Source: Antarctobacter heliothermus
GTDB lineage: Bacteria > Pseudomonadota > Alphaproteobacteria > Rhodobacterales > Rhodobacteraceae
NCBI RefSeq assembly: GCF_900188425.1
Contig: NZ_FZON01000036.1
Location: 1-51,394 of the forward strand
Direction of reading: 5' to 3'
DNA length: 51,394 nucleotides
In this document: positions 35,726 through 43,774 of the stretch, piece by piece
How positions within the stretch are numbered: position 1 is the stretch's first letter
How the letters are laid out: every line of letters starts with the position of its first letter
Notes under the pieces: model-generated
Seen by the model: only the letters and a program-made list of their open reading frames with translations
The model's database searches: none
What the model was told of the DNA's origin: nothing
Translations under genes and position numbers: made by a program

Positions 35726-35800
35726 TGGGTCCGAGGGCGGGACTTGCACCCGCGCTCCCCGGGTTACGAGCCCGGTGCTTTGCTACTAAGCTACCTCGGA
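35726..35800 (-). tRNA. tRNA-like element, anticodon CGT (Thr), abnormal D- and T-loops
   Basis: 75 nt with four perfect stems: acceptor TCCGAGG/CCTCGGA, D GCTT/AAGC, anticodon CCGGG/CCCGG with loop CTCGTAA (anticodon CGT), T GCGGG/CCCGC, then discriminator C and an encoded CCA. The D-loop is only AGTAGCA and lacks the G18-G19 pair; the T-loop is TGCAAGT instead of TTC-type. U1-A72 and C73 do not suit a threonine tRNA. It ends 12 nt before the ATG of the large leftward gene and is probably on the same transcript. It may be a divergent tRNA, a decoy, or a structured leader mimicking tRNA. Confidence 0.8.
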
Positions 35801-36080
35801 ACAAAGCTATAATTGGCATATGTTTATACTGTGCACTAAACGTCCGGTGCGTCCAAGTCAAAACTCAAATGGAAACTGCAAGCTGATTTCTTTGTGTGTC
35901 ACCAAAGCTGACATCCACTTTGAGAAATCCAACGGCGGTTTTGTCCGCATCTTACCAGTTCGCGACTCGCGCGGCGGAGGGCAGCTTTAGCCCATGGCGT
36001 CGAACGATGCGTTCGAGCTTTTCCGTTCTGAATTTGTCTCCAAACTGCTGCCGCGTTGAAGAAAAACAGACTGAGCCAAA
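35801..36080. other. AT-rich spacer upstream of the tRNA-like element
   Basis: 280 nt without a supported gene. The first ~50 nt are strikingly AT-rich for this DNA (TATAATTGGCATATG and GTTTATACTG), a likely place for the promoter that reads leftward into the tRNA-like element; no well-spaced -35/-10 pair can be fixed. A 21-codon ORF at 35994-36059 is probably chance or a remnant of phage sequence. Confidence 0.4.
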
Positions 36081-36503
36081 ATGCCCACCACCCGCGAAAC
36101 CGTCCTCGCCGCGCTGCATGCGCGACTGCAACCGCTTGCCGCTCTTGTTTTGCGCGATGAGGTTCTGCCCGAGCGGATCCCGGCCGATGGGCTGATCATT
36201 TTGCGCGACGGCGAGCCGGGGGAGCCGGAGGTGACGCTGTCGCCGCTGCGCTACCACTATCAGCACCGCGCCGAGCTGGAGGTTGTCGTCCAGGTTGGGA
36301 CCAGCCGGGCGAGCGCCTTCGACGCCCTGATTGCCGCCATCGGGCAAGTTCTGGAGGCCGACCGCACGCTTGGCGGCCTCTGCGACTGGGTCGAACCCGA
36401 AGCCCCGGCCTCGGTCGATCTGCCCATCGAGGGCGCGGCGGCGCTGAAGGCTGCGGTGATCACGCTCAACTTGCACTACACCACAACCGGCCCGCTGGCC
36501 TGA
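36081..36503 (+). CDS. Tail terminator / minor tail protein (lambda U position)
   Basis: 140 aa (lambda U 131). Patterns RETVLAALHARLQPL, LRYHYQHRAELEVVVQ, FDALIAAIGQVLEADRTLGG, and AALKAAVITLNLHYTTTGPLA match small tail-terminator proteins, which stop tail-tube growth and join tail to head. Lies directly before the tail-tube gene as in lambda. Confidence 0.75.
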   Translation: MPTTRETVLAALHARLQPLAALVLRDEVLPERIPADGLIILRDGEPGEPEVTLSPLRYHYQHRAELEVVVQVGTSRASAFDALIAAIGQVLEADRTLGGLCDWVEPEAPASVDLPIEGAAALKAAVITLNLHYTTTGPLA

Positions 36504-36527
36504 CACCCCAACATTCAGGAGAACGAC

Positions 36528-36749
36528 ATGGCACGTGCGCAAGGCGCGCGGGCGCAGATGGCGCTTGCGTTTGAGACGGTTTACGGCACCCCGCCGGTCA
36601 GTGGGTTCACCAAAATGCCCTTCGCCAGCACCTCGCTGGGATCGGAGCAACCGCTTCTGAACAGTGAATTGCTGGGTTACGGCCGCGATCCGCTGGCCCC
36701 TATCAAGGATGCGGTGACGGCAGACGGCGACGTTGTCGTGCCGATTGAG
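36528..36749 (+). pseudogene. Tail-tube protein, N-terminal fragment (split by IS110)
   Basis: 74 codons: ARAQGARAQMALAFETVYGT, VSGFTKMPFASTSLGSEQPL, then TADGDVVVPIE, where the IS110 element interrupts. Removing the element and one TGAG joins this to 37911-38621 in frame and restores a 310-aa protein (VVVPIE-AFGFWLKAAFG). Tail-tube subunits form the tube the DNA passes through, so the break should prevent functional tails. The frame runs on into IS sequence as far as 37001. Confidence 0.85.
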
Positions 36750-36755
36750 TATCCG

Positions 36756-37697
36756 TCATGCGCAAGCGGGTCTTTTGGCCCAAAGACGGTCGGCTTTGAT
36801 GAGTGCGTTCGCGATCTCGATAAGCTTGCGCATGAGTGCCACCAGAGCGACTTTCGCGGGTTTTCCAGCATCACGCAGTTGCTGATATTTGGCCTTGAGA
36901 TCCGGATTGAACCGCATGGCGACAAGAGCCGGCATGTAAAGCGCATCCCGGAGCGGTTTGCGCCCGCCGCTGATAAAGGACTTACCCTTCCATTGGCCTG
37001 ACTCCCGTGTGTGCGGAACCAGTCCGGCCAAGCTCCCAGCCTGCTTTCGTCCCAGAGTGCCGATTTCGGGCATGAAGGTCAAAATGGCGGCAGCGGCAAT
37101 TGGGCCGATACCCGGGATCGATCCCAGAATGTAGCGCTTCCGTGCGGCCGATTTATCTTCGGAAATGCGGCGCGCGATCTCGGCGTCGAGCTCTACGAGT
37201 TGGCGCTCTACCAAGGCCAGGCGGGTCTTGCTCTGACGCTTCAGAAGGGTGTCTGTCAGGATCAATCGGCGATTGCGCAAGCGCCCGCGTTCCTTGATCA
37301 ACGCTACTCGTGCCGTCTGCAAATCACGGAGATCGCGCAGATTTTCCGAAATGGGCTCGTCGGGTTCCAGGCCCAACGCGACCCCCATACGCGCCAGACA
37401 CTGGGCGTCCACCGCATCCGTTTTGGCATGTGTGCCAAGGGCCTGCGCAAAGCGACGCGCCTGCAACGGATTGACCTTCACTAGAGGCAGCTTGCCTGAG
37501 AGAGCGGTTTCGAGCCGCCGATGATAAGGCCCCGTCGCCTCGTACACGATGCGCGTCACCTCGAAAGAATTCAGCCATTTCTGGAGGGCGCGCAAACCCT
37601 TCGCCGAATTCTCGAACCGCCGCGCATCATCTGCCTCCAGATGAAATGCATCGAGGTGGGATTTGGAAATGTCGATCCCGATGTTATGCTCCGTCAT
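36756..37697 (-). CDS. IS110-family transposase (DEDD recombinase)
   Basis: 313 aa. The RuvC-like DEDD domain starts HNIGIDISKSHLDAFHLEAD and continues with VYEATGPYHRRLE and KTDAVDAQCLARMG, giving the acidic residues. The C-terminal transposase_20 domain contains LGSIPGIGPIAAAAIL and the Ser-containing LAGLVPHTRESGQWKGKSFISGGR. Complete. Members of this family use an RNA encoded in the non-coding end to choose target and donor. Confidence 0.93.
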   Translation of the reverse strand: MTEHNIGIDISKSHLDAFHLEADDARRFENSAKGLRALQKWLNSFEVTRIVYEATGPYHRRLETALSGKLPLVKVNPLQARRFAQALGTHAKTDAVDAQCLARMGVALGLEPDEPISENLRDLRDLQTARVALIKERGRLRNRRLILTDTLLKRQSKTRLALVERQLVELDAEIARRISEDKSAARKRYILGSIPGIGPIAAAAILTFMPEIGTLGRKQAGSLAGLVPHTRESGQWKGKSFISGGRKPLRDALYMPALVAMRFNPDLKAKYQQLRDAGKPAKVALVALMRKLIEIANALIKADRLWAKRPACA

Positions 37698-37906
37698 CTT
37701 CGCCTTGTCCTATCCTTGTCATGCGTGATCCGAACACGCGTATCCGTTCAGGCCCTGAGGTGAAGACGGCGGTCGACCTTACTCAATATCGGTCCTGCAA
37801 GACCCTTGCTGACACGATCCAACCGCCGCCATGGCCCGCCATAAATGGCGTGGCGGGCCATGGCTCCCGATTACCCCGAGAACCAAGGAAAATCATAAGA
37901 CAATGC
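37698..37906 (-). ncRNA. Candidate bridge RNA region of the IS110 element
   Basis: 209 nt between the transposase start and the element end, in the position where IS110 elements encode their bridge RNA. It holds a 12-bp perfect hairpin (37830-37841/37851-37862) and a GACC/GGTC loop (37775-37794). On the RNA strand that loop reads CCGAT, two bases, then TGAG, close to the target CCGATTGAG. GTATCCGT at 37740-37747 equals the element's other end (36749-36756), a candidate donor guide. RNA ends are not defined. Confidence 0.5.
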
Positions 37907-37910
37907 TGAG

Positions 37911-38621
37911 GCTTTCGGGTTTTGGCTGAAGGCGGCCTTTGGCGATCCGACCACGTCCGGCACCGGCCCTTGGACCCATGAATTTCAGTCCGGATCCTGG
38001 ACGCTGCCATCGATGTCGATCGAAACCGGTATGCCCGAGGTGCCGCGCTTTGCGATGTATTCCGGCTGCGTGCTGGATCAGCTGTCATGGCAGATACAGC
38101 GCTCGGGCCTGCTGACCGCCACCGCGCGGCTGGTGGCGCAGGGCGAGGCCATCGCCACAACAACCGGCGCGGGCACGCCTGCTGATCTGGCCCTGAAACG
38201 CTTCGGTCATTTCAACGGCGCGATCAGCCGCAATGGCTCTGCGCTGGGCAATGTGGTGTCAGCAGAAATCACCTATGCCAACACTCTCGACCGGATCGAG
38301 ACCATCCGCAGCGACGGCAAGATCGACGGGGCCGACCCGTCCATCGCAGCCCTCACCGGCCGGATCGAGGTCCGCTTCGCCGACAGCACGCTCGTCAGCC
38401 AGGCGATCAATGGCGATCCCTGCGAGATCAGCTTCGCCTATGTGCTGCCGTCCGGCGAAAGCTTTACCTTCACCGTCCACGCCGTCTACCTACCGCGCCC
38501 CCGGATCGAGATTTCCGGGCCGCAGGGTGTGCAGGCGACGTTCGACTGGCAAGCCGCCAAAGCTGCCAGCCCCGCCCGCATGTGCACCGCAACCCTGATC
38601 AACGATATCGAGGCCTACTGA
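37911..38621 (+). pseudogene. Tail-tube protein, C-terminal fragment (split by IS110)
   Basis: Continues the tail-tube frame after the IS: AFGFWLKAAFGDPTTSGTGPW, SWTLPSMSIETGMPEVPRF, SCVLDQLSWQ-type beta segments and a C-terminal Ig-like or coat region ending TLINDIEAY. An internal ATG at 38013 could start a 202-aa product lacking the N-terminus. Stop overlaps the start of the chaperone gene (TGATG). Confidence 0.85.
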
Positions 38622-39058
38622 TGATCCGACTGAACCTGACCGCCGCCCCTGAATGGCTGGAGCTTGCCCCCGGCCTGCGCCTGCTGGTCGCGCCGCTGAC
38701 CACCGCCCTGATGGTCTCGGCCCGCGCCGATGCCGCCCTTGAGGCCTTGCCCGAAGAGGCCAGCCAGGAAGAGCTGGCGCTGGTCATGGCCAAGTCCGTG
38801 GCCCGTCGCGCCGTTCTGGATTGGGAGGGCGTCGGCGATGACGCGGGCAATCTCATCCCCGTTTCGCCCGAGGGCATCGACGCGCTGCTGGAAATCTGGC
38901 CGGTCTTTGAGGCCTTCCAGACCCAATACGTCGCGCGTGGTCTGCTGCTGGATCAGGAAAAAAACGCCTCCGCGCCCTCGCCGAATGGTCCTTCGGCGGC
39001 GGCGACCGGTACTGCGAAGCTTGCGAAGGGCGCTGTGCCGACTGCCCAGCCAGACTGA
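38621..39058 (+). CDS. Tail assembly chaperone, short form (lambda G analogue)
   Basis: 145 aa from ATG 38621. N-terminal domain LTAAPEWLELAPGLRLLVAP, then EELALVMAKSVARRAVLDWEG and EIWPVFEAFQTQYVARGLLL. After the slippery site A AAA AAC at 38959-38965 the zero frame gives a low-complexity tail (APSPNGPSAAATGTAKLAKG) and stops. Binds the tape measure during tail assembly. Location between tail tube and tape measure and the frameshift site match the lambda G/GT arrangement. Confidence 0.85.
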   Translation: MIRLNLTAAPEWLELAPGLRLLVAPLTTALMVSARADAALEALPEEASQEELALVMAKSVARRAVLDWEGVGDDAGNLIPVSPEGIDALLEIWPVFEAFQTQYVARGLLLDQEKNASAPSPNGPSAAATGTAKLAKGAVPTAQPD

Positions 39059-39288
39059 ACCGGCCCCAAACACAGGACGGCTGGCAGGTCTGGGATCTGG
39101 TCGGTCGCCTTGGCGGGCAGCTGCGCGTGACCCAAGGCGCTGTGCTGGGCTGGGACTTGGGCGCGGCCCTCGCTCTGGCCCACGCCCTCGGCATCGACAC
39201 CCTGATCGCCGCCGAACTGCTGCCCGAGATCGAGGCGGTCATGGCCCGCAAGCTGAATGAACAGATGGAAGGAGGCCGCGATGGCTGA
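38621..39288 (+). CDS. Tail assembly chaperone, -1 frameshift product (lambda GT analogue)
   Basis: 222 aa by joining 38621-38962 with 38962-39288 after a -1 slip on A AAA AAC. Downstream of the slip the -1 frame reads EKKRLRALAEWSFGGGDRY, then a C-x2-C-x3-C-x2-C cluster (CEACEGRCADC), DGWQVWDLVGRLGG, and LGWDLGAALALAHALGI, IAAELLPEIEAVMARKLNE. This looks far more like protein than the +1 reading. The stop overlaps the tape-measure ATG by 8 nt. The Cys cluster may bind zinc. Confidence 0.8.
38959..38965 (+). promoter_or_regulatory. Programmed -1 frameshift heptamer A AAA AAC
   Basis: In the zero frame the codons are GAA AAA AAC, a canonical X XXY YYZ slippery heptamer, placed before the zero-frame stop and inside the -1 open frame. 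It sits where tail chaperone genes of lambda-type and many other phages carry their frameshift. Confidence 0.8.
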
Positions 39289-41737
39289 AAAACGGGTCAG
39301 TGTCCGCCTCGTGGCGGAAGGCGGCCGTCAGGTGCGGGCCGAGTTGGAAGGCGTCGGTGAGGCTGGGGCGCGCGGTTTCGGGCGTCTGTCGCGCGAGATG
39401 GATCTGGCGAATGCGCGCGTCGCGGCCTTCGCCCGTCGCGCCACGCTGGCGGCCGCAGCGGCAACTGCTGCACTGGCCGCTGCCGGGGCTGCGATGATCC
39501 GCTCTGGCCTGCAGACGGTGGATGCGCAGGCCAAGCTGGCGGCCTCGCTCGGCACCACCGTCGCCAGCATTCAGGTGCTGGAGCGCGCGGGCGATCTGGC
39601 GGGCGTCTCGATGGGTCAGGTCGAACAGGCCACGGTGCAGCTGACGCGGCGGTTGAGCCAGGCGGCGGCGGGGACCGGGCCCGCCGTGGACGCCCTGCGC
39701 CGCCTGCACCTCACGGCCGAAGACCTGCAGCGCCTGCCGCTCGACCAGCGCATTGCGGCCATTCAGGAGGCGCTGGGCCAGTTTGTCCCCGAGGCCGAGC
39801 GCGCGGCGGTGGCTTCGCAGCTGTTTGGCGACCGCGCTGCACTGGTGTTCACCCGGATCGACACAGCCACCTTGCGGCAGGCAACAGCGGATGTGCTGGA
39901 TTTCGGGGTGGTGGTATCCGATCAGGACGCGGCGCAGATTGAGCGCACGAACGATGCGATCTCGCGACTGGGGCTGATCTGGCGCGGGGTCTCGAACCAA
40001 CTCGCGGTTGCAGCGGCCCCGGCGCTCGAGGCCGTGGCCAATGCGCTGGCCAGCGTCGCGCGCACGACCGGGCCGGTGGGCATCGCGATCAAAGTGCTCT
40101 TCGACAACATCGGACGACTGACCAGCTATGCCGCCACATTCGCAGGCCTCATGGCCGGGCGCTGGGTGGCCGGGCTGGCGGCGGCGGCCCTGTCCGTTCG
40201 TGGCCTCGCCACAGCGCTGGTCATCCTGCGCGGCGCGCTGATCCGCACCGGCATCGGCGCGCTGATCGTCGGTGCGGGCGAGTTGGTCTATCAATTCTCG
40301 CAGCTGGTGACCAAGGTCGGCGGCGTCGGTGAGGCGTTTCGCCTGCTGGGGGATCTCGCAAAGGAGGTCTGGTCGCGCATGGGGCTGGCGCTGGATAGCG
40401 CGTTCTCCAATATGGCGGCCGGTTGGGAGGGGCTGAAGGCGTCCGGACTATCGGCGCTCGAGGGCACCATCGCAGGCGTTGTCAGCTTCGGCGACCGGAC
40501 GGCGGCGATTTTCCAGGGGGCCTATGATGCAGCGGTGGCGATCTGGGGCAGTCTGCCGGGGGCCATCGGCGACTTTGCGTTTCAGGCGGCAAACGGCCTG
40601 ATCTCTGGCGTCGAGGCCATGCTGAACGGCGTGGCCATGCGCATCAACATGTTCATCACCGGCCTCAATGCCGCGCTGGACCTGCTGCCCGCCTGGGCCG
40701 TTGGCGAAGACGGCATCCGGATCGGCATGCTCGACCCGGTGGACCTTAGGCGGATTGAAAACCCTTTCGAAGGGGCGGCCACGACCGCCGGAACTGCGGC
40801 CGCAGATGCCTTTTCGGCCGCCCTGTCGCGCAGCTATCTGGAACCGCCCGACATTGGCCTTGGCGCAATGGCCGAGGATGCCCGCACCCGCGCCGATGGA
40901 TACCGCGAGGCCGCTGGCATGCTCGCCGATGCCGCAGGCCGCCCGCTGGCCAGTTGGCAGGCGCTGCGCGACGCGGTGTCTGGCAGCGGGACGGAGGCTG
41001 AGGCCGCACTTGCCGGTGCCGCTTCTGCCGCCACCGCGCTGGGCGAGGACCTGGACGACACGACCACTGCAGCAAACGGCGCAGGCGGGGCTGCCCGCAA
41101 TGCCGGTGCAACGGTTGCTGCCAGTGCCGAACAGGCAGCAACAGGCTGGGCAGCCATCACCGCGTCGCTCGCCGACTACGCCGCCAAGGCCAGCGATATT
41201 GGAGGCGATATCGGCCAGACATTGGTCGGGGCCTTCCAGAGTGCCGAGAATGCCGTGGCCACCTTCGTCAAAACCGGCAAGCTCGATTTCCGCGACCTCG
41301 TCACCTCGATGATCGCCGATCTGGCCAAGCTGGCAGCGCGCAAGTTTATCCTCGGCCCGATTGCGAACGCGCTCGGTGGGGTGCTTGGCGGCGCAGGTGG
41401 CGCTGGCGGACTCTTTGCCAACATCCTGCACGCAGGCGGCGTTGTCGGATCGCCGGGCCCGGGCCGCATGGTCCCGGCCATGGCCTTCGCAGGCGCGCCA
41501 CGTATGCATGCGGGCGGTTGGGCCGGGCTGAAGCCGGACGAGGTTCCGGCGATCCTGCAACGCGGGGAACGGGTGCTGTCGCGTCGGGAGGCAGCGGGAT
41601 ACGGCCATGGGCAGTCCTCCACGCCCAACGTCAACGTCACCATCATGTCCCGCGACGCCGAAAGCTTCCGGCAATCGCGCACGCAGATCGCGGCCGACAT
41701 CGCCCGCGCCGTCTCGCTCGGGCGCAGGGGCATGTGA
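39281..41737 (+). CDS. Tail tape-measure protein
   Basis: 818 aa from ATG 39281, with GGAAGGAGG upstream. Long helical N-terminus (RLVAEGGRQVRAELEGVGEAG), a hydrophobic Ala-rich stretch near 60-80, tape-measure motifs (ASLGTTVASIQVLERAGDLAG), central hydrophobic segments about 290-330, and a C-terminal conserved domain ending QSRTQIAADIARAVSLGRRGM. Its length sets tail length; at 818 aa (lambda H 853) a lambda-length tail is expected. Intact. Confidence 0.92.
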   Translation: MAEKRVSVRLVAEGGRQVRAELEGVGEAGARGFGRLSREMDLANARVAAFARRATLAAAAATAALAAAGAAMIRSGLQTVDAQAKLAASLGTTVASIQVLERAGDLAGVSMGQVEQATVQLTRRLSQAAAGTGPAVDALRRLHLTAEDLQRLPLDQRIAAIQEALGQFVPEAERAAVASQLFGDRAALVFTRIDTATLRQATADVLDFGVVVSDQDAAQIERTNDAISRLGLIWRGVSNQLAVAAAPALEAVANALASVARTTGPVGIAIKVLFDNIGRLTSYAATFAGLMAGRWVAGLAAAALSVRGLATALVILRGALIRTGIGALIVGAGELVYQFSQLVTKVGGVGEAFRLLGDLAKEVWSRMGLALDSAFSNMAAGWEGLKASGLSALEGTIAGVVSFGDRTAAIFQGAYDAAVAIWGSLPGAIGDFAFQAANGLISGVEAMLNGVAMRINMFITGLNAALDLLPAWAVGEDGIRIGMLDPVDLRRIENPFEGAATTAGTAAADAFSAALSRSYLEPPDIGLGAMAEDARTRADGYREAAGMLADAAGRPLASWQALRDAVSGSGTEAEAALAGAASAATALGEDLDDTTTAANGAGGAARNAGATVAASAEQAATGWAAITASLADYAAKASDIGGDIGQTLVGAFQSAENAVATFVKTGKLDFRDLVTSMIADLAKLAARKFILGPIANALGGVLGGAGGAGGLFANILHAGGVVGSPGPGRMVPAMAFAGAPRMHAGGWAGLKPDEVPAILQRGERVLSRREAAGYGHGQSSTPNVNVTIMSRDAESFRQSRTQIAADIARAVSLGRRGM

Positions 41738-41798
41738 GTGCGACCCCGCAAGTGGGATCCGGTTGCGGGGTCCAGAGCATGAAAAACGGAGAATATTG

Positions 41799-42425
41799 AT
41801 GGCGTTTCATGAGGTGCGTTTTCCCGACAACATCAGTCGCGGTGCGCGCGGCGGGCCGGAACGGCGCACGCAGATCGTCGAACTGGCCTCGGGAGAAGAA
41901 GAGCGCAACGCCAGTTGGGCAAACAGCCGGCGTCGCTATGATGTCGCCTATGGCATCCGCCGCACCGACGATCTGGCCGCCGTGGTCGCCTTCTTCGAGG
42001 CCCGCAACGGCCGCCTGCACGGCTTTCGCTACAAGGACTGGGCCGACTACAAATCGAGCCTGCCGTCACAGACGATCACCGCGACCGACCAGCCCATTGG
42101 AACCGGCAACGGGGCCGTCACCACCTTCGCGCTGCTGAAGCGCTACACCTCCGGTGCCCAAAGCTGGACCCGCGCCATCGCAAAGCCGGTCGCGGGCAGC
42201 GTCCGCCTCGCCCTGAACGGCGTCGAACAGATGTCGGGCTGGAGCATCGACACCACCACAGGCCGCGTCAGTTTTGCGGCTGCGCCCGGAGCAGGCGTGG
42301 CCATCACGGCAGGCTTCGAATTCGACGTGCCGGTGCGTTTCGACAGCGACACGCTCGACGTGACCCTCGACTTTGAACGGCTGGGGTCGATCACCTCCAT
42401 CCCCCTTTTGGAGATCCGCAGATGA
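41799..42425 (+). CDS. Distal tail protein, DUF2460 (GTA-like)
   Basis: 208 aa from ATG 41799, with AAACGGAG upstream. Family patterns: FHEVRFPDNISRGARGGPER, then FFEARNGRLHGFRYKDWADYKS, SVRLALNGVEQ and DVPVRFDSDTLDV. DUF2460 proteins form the distal-tail hexamer in the Rhodobacter gene transfer agent. Starts the GTA-like tip block. Confidence 0.92.
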   Translation: MAFHEVRFPDNISRGARGGPERRTQIVELASGEEERNASWANSRRRYDVAYGIRRTDDLAAVVAFFEARNGRLHGFRYKDWADYKSSLPSQTITATDQPIGTGNGAVTTFALLKRYTSGAQSWTRAIAKPVAGSVRLALNGVEQMSGWSIDTTTGRVSFAAAPGAGVAITAGFEFDVPVRFDSDTLDVTLDFERLGSITSIPLLEIRR

Positions 42426-43306
42426 AAGCCATCTCCCCTGCGCTGCAATCCCATCTGGACGAGGGCACAACGACGCTGTCCTGGTGCTGGCGGATCAGCC
42501 GTGCCGACGGTGTGGCGCTGGGCTTCACCGATCATGATCGCCCACTTGCCTTCGATGGCACCACGTTTGAACCCGAGAGCGGATTTGCGGCATCAGAGAT
42601 CCGCGCTGGCTCCGATCTGGCTGTTGATGCGCAGGACGCGACCGGCGTGCTGACCTCGGATCGGATCACGGAAACCGACATCCTCGACGGGCGTTGGGAC
42701 AATGCGGCGGTGGAGCTCTGGCGGGTGAACTGGGCTGACACCGGCCAGCGCGTCTTGCTGCGCCGGGGGGCTGTGGGACAAATCCGGCGTGGTCGGATGG
42801 CGTTTGTCGCCGAGGTCCGCTCGCTGGCGCATGTGCTGGGCCAGACCGTGGGGCGGACGTTTCAGGCGGGGTGTGATGCTGCGCTTGGCGATGCCCGCTG
42901 TGGCATCGATCTGGAAAACGCGATCTACAAGGGCGCGGGCGTGGTCGCCAACCTGTTGCGCGACCGGGCCTTCATGGCTTCTGGATTGTCCAGTTTTGAC
43001 GCGGGCTGGTTCACCTCTGGCACACTCACCTGGACCAGCGGGGCCAATGCCGGGCGCATGACTGAAGTGTTGGCGCACGGGCTGGATGGCAGCATCACCA
43101 CCCTGACCCTGCTGGAAGCACCAGTGCGATCTATCGCGGGCGGTGATGCGTTCACCATCCGTGCTGGCTGCGACAAACGCATCGAGACCTGCAGCGCGAA
43201 GTTCGCGAACACCGCAAACTTCCGGGGGTTCCCGAGCATCCCCGGCCAGGATGCGGTGTTGCGCTATGCCAGCCAGGATGGCAGCCATGAGGGGAATGTG
43301 CTGTGA
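42422..43306 (+). CDS. Tail-tip hub protein, DUF2163 (GTA-like)
   Basis: 294 aa, ATGA overlap with the previous gene. LSWCWRISRADGVALGFTDHDRP is the DUF2163 N-terminus. The C-terminal part has Cys residues (GCDAALGDARCGIDL, GCDKRIETCSAKF, NTANFRGFPSIPGQD) typical of this family, whose GTA member binds an iron-sulphur cluster. The Cys pattern is kept here. Part of the tail tip. Confidence 0.92.
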   Translation: MKAISPALQSHLDEGTTTLSWCWRISRADGVALGFTDHDRPLAFDGTTFEPESGFAASEIRAGSDLAVDAQDATGVLTSDRITETDILDGRWDNAAVELWRVNWADTGQRVLLRRGAVGQIRRGRMAFVAEVRSLAHVLGQTVGRTFQAGCDAALGDARCGIDLENAIYKGAGVVANLLRDRAFMASGLSSFDAGWFTSGTLTWTSGANAGRMTEVLAHGLDGSITTLTLLEAPVRSIAGGDAFTIRAGCDKRIETCSAKFANTANFRGFPSIPGQDAVLRYASQDGSHEGNVL

Positions 43307-43764
43307 GCCATTTTCCCTCTGTAGCCGATCCCGCTTTGGTCATTGCCACTGCCCGCAGCTGGCTCGGAACGCCTTACCATGATCAGGCCAGCCTGCGCGG
43401 GGTCGGCTGCGATTGCCTTGGCCTGGCGAGGGGTGTCTGGCGCGAGGTGGTGGGCGATGAGCTTTTCCCGATCCCACCCTACAGCCGCGATTGGGGCGAG
43501 ACTGGTCCTCGCGAAGTTCTGGCGGACGGTGCGCGAACGATGATGCCGGAGATCACGGTTGCTGACGCCAAACCCGGAGCGCTGGTCCTGTTCCGCATCG
43601 GTCTGAGCACTGCTCCGACGCGCGCCATTGCCAAACATGTCGGGATCCTGACCGCGCCCGACCACTTCATTCATGCCTATGAACGGCTGGGTGTCATTGA
43701 AGAAACCCTCACCCCATCCTGGCGGCGGCGCATCGCCTTTGCCTTCCTGTTTCCCAAAAGCTGA
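43303..43764 (+). CDS. NlpC/P60 tail peptidase (GTA-like)
   Basis: 153 aa. Catalytic Cys in GCDCLGLARGVW (C38 most likely) and His in AKHVGILTAP, as in NlpC/P60 cysteine peptidases that cut cell-wall peptides. In GTA-type tails this enzyme opens the peptidoglycan during DNA entry. ATGA overlap with the previous gene. Confidence 0.92.
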   Translation: MSHFPSVADPALVIATARSWLGTPYHDQASLRGVGCDCLGLARGVWREVVGDELFPIPPYSRDWGETGPREVLADGARTMMPEITVADAKPGALVLFRIGLSTAPTRAIAKHVGILTAPDHFIHAYERLGVIEETLTPSWRRRIAFAFLFPKS

Positions 43765-43774
43765 GATTTCGCAC

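Larger units (their letters stand above)
36750..37906 (-). mobile_element. IS110-family insertion in the tail-tube gene
   Basis: The element lies between two copies of TGAG (36746-36749 and 37907-37910); one copy belongs to the restored target CCGAT-TGAG-GCTTTC. About 1.16 kb. Its transposase is on the minus strand and a 209-nt non-coding end precedes it. IS110 elements lack long inverted repeats and carry a short core at each junction, as seen here. Confidence 0.85.

Noticed and set aside
35714-35749. Upstream ATG extending the large leftward gene by 12 codons
   Set aside because: The extension runs through the T arm of the tRNA-like element, and the ATG at 35713 has a well-placed ribosome site.
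35994-36059. 21-codon ORF before the tail terminator gene
   Set aside because: No ribosome site and no evidence of function; may be chance.
38730-39260. 176-codon ORF overlapping the tail chaperone in the +1 frame
   Set aside because: Arg/Pro-rich nonsense; the -1 frame after A AAA AAC gives the sensible protein.
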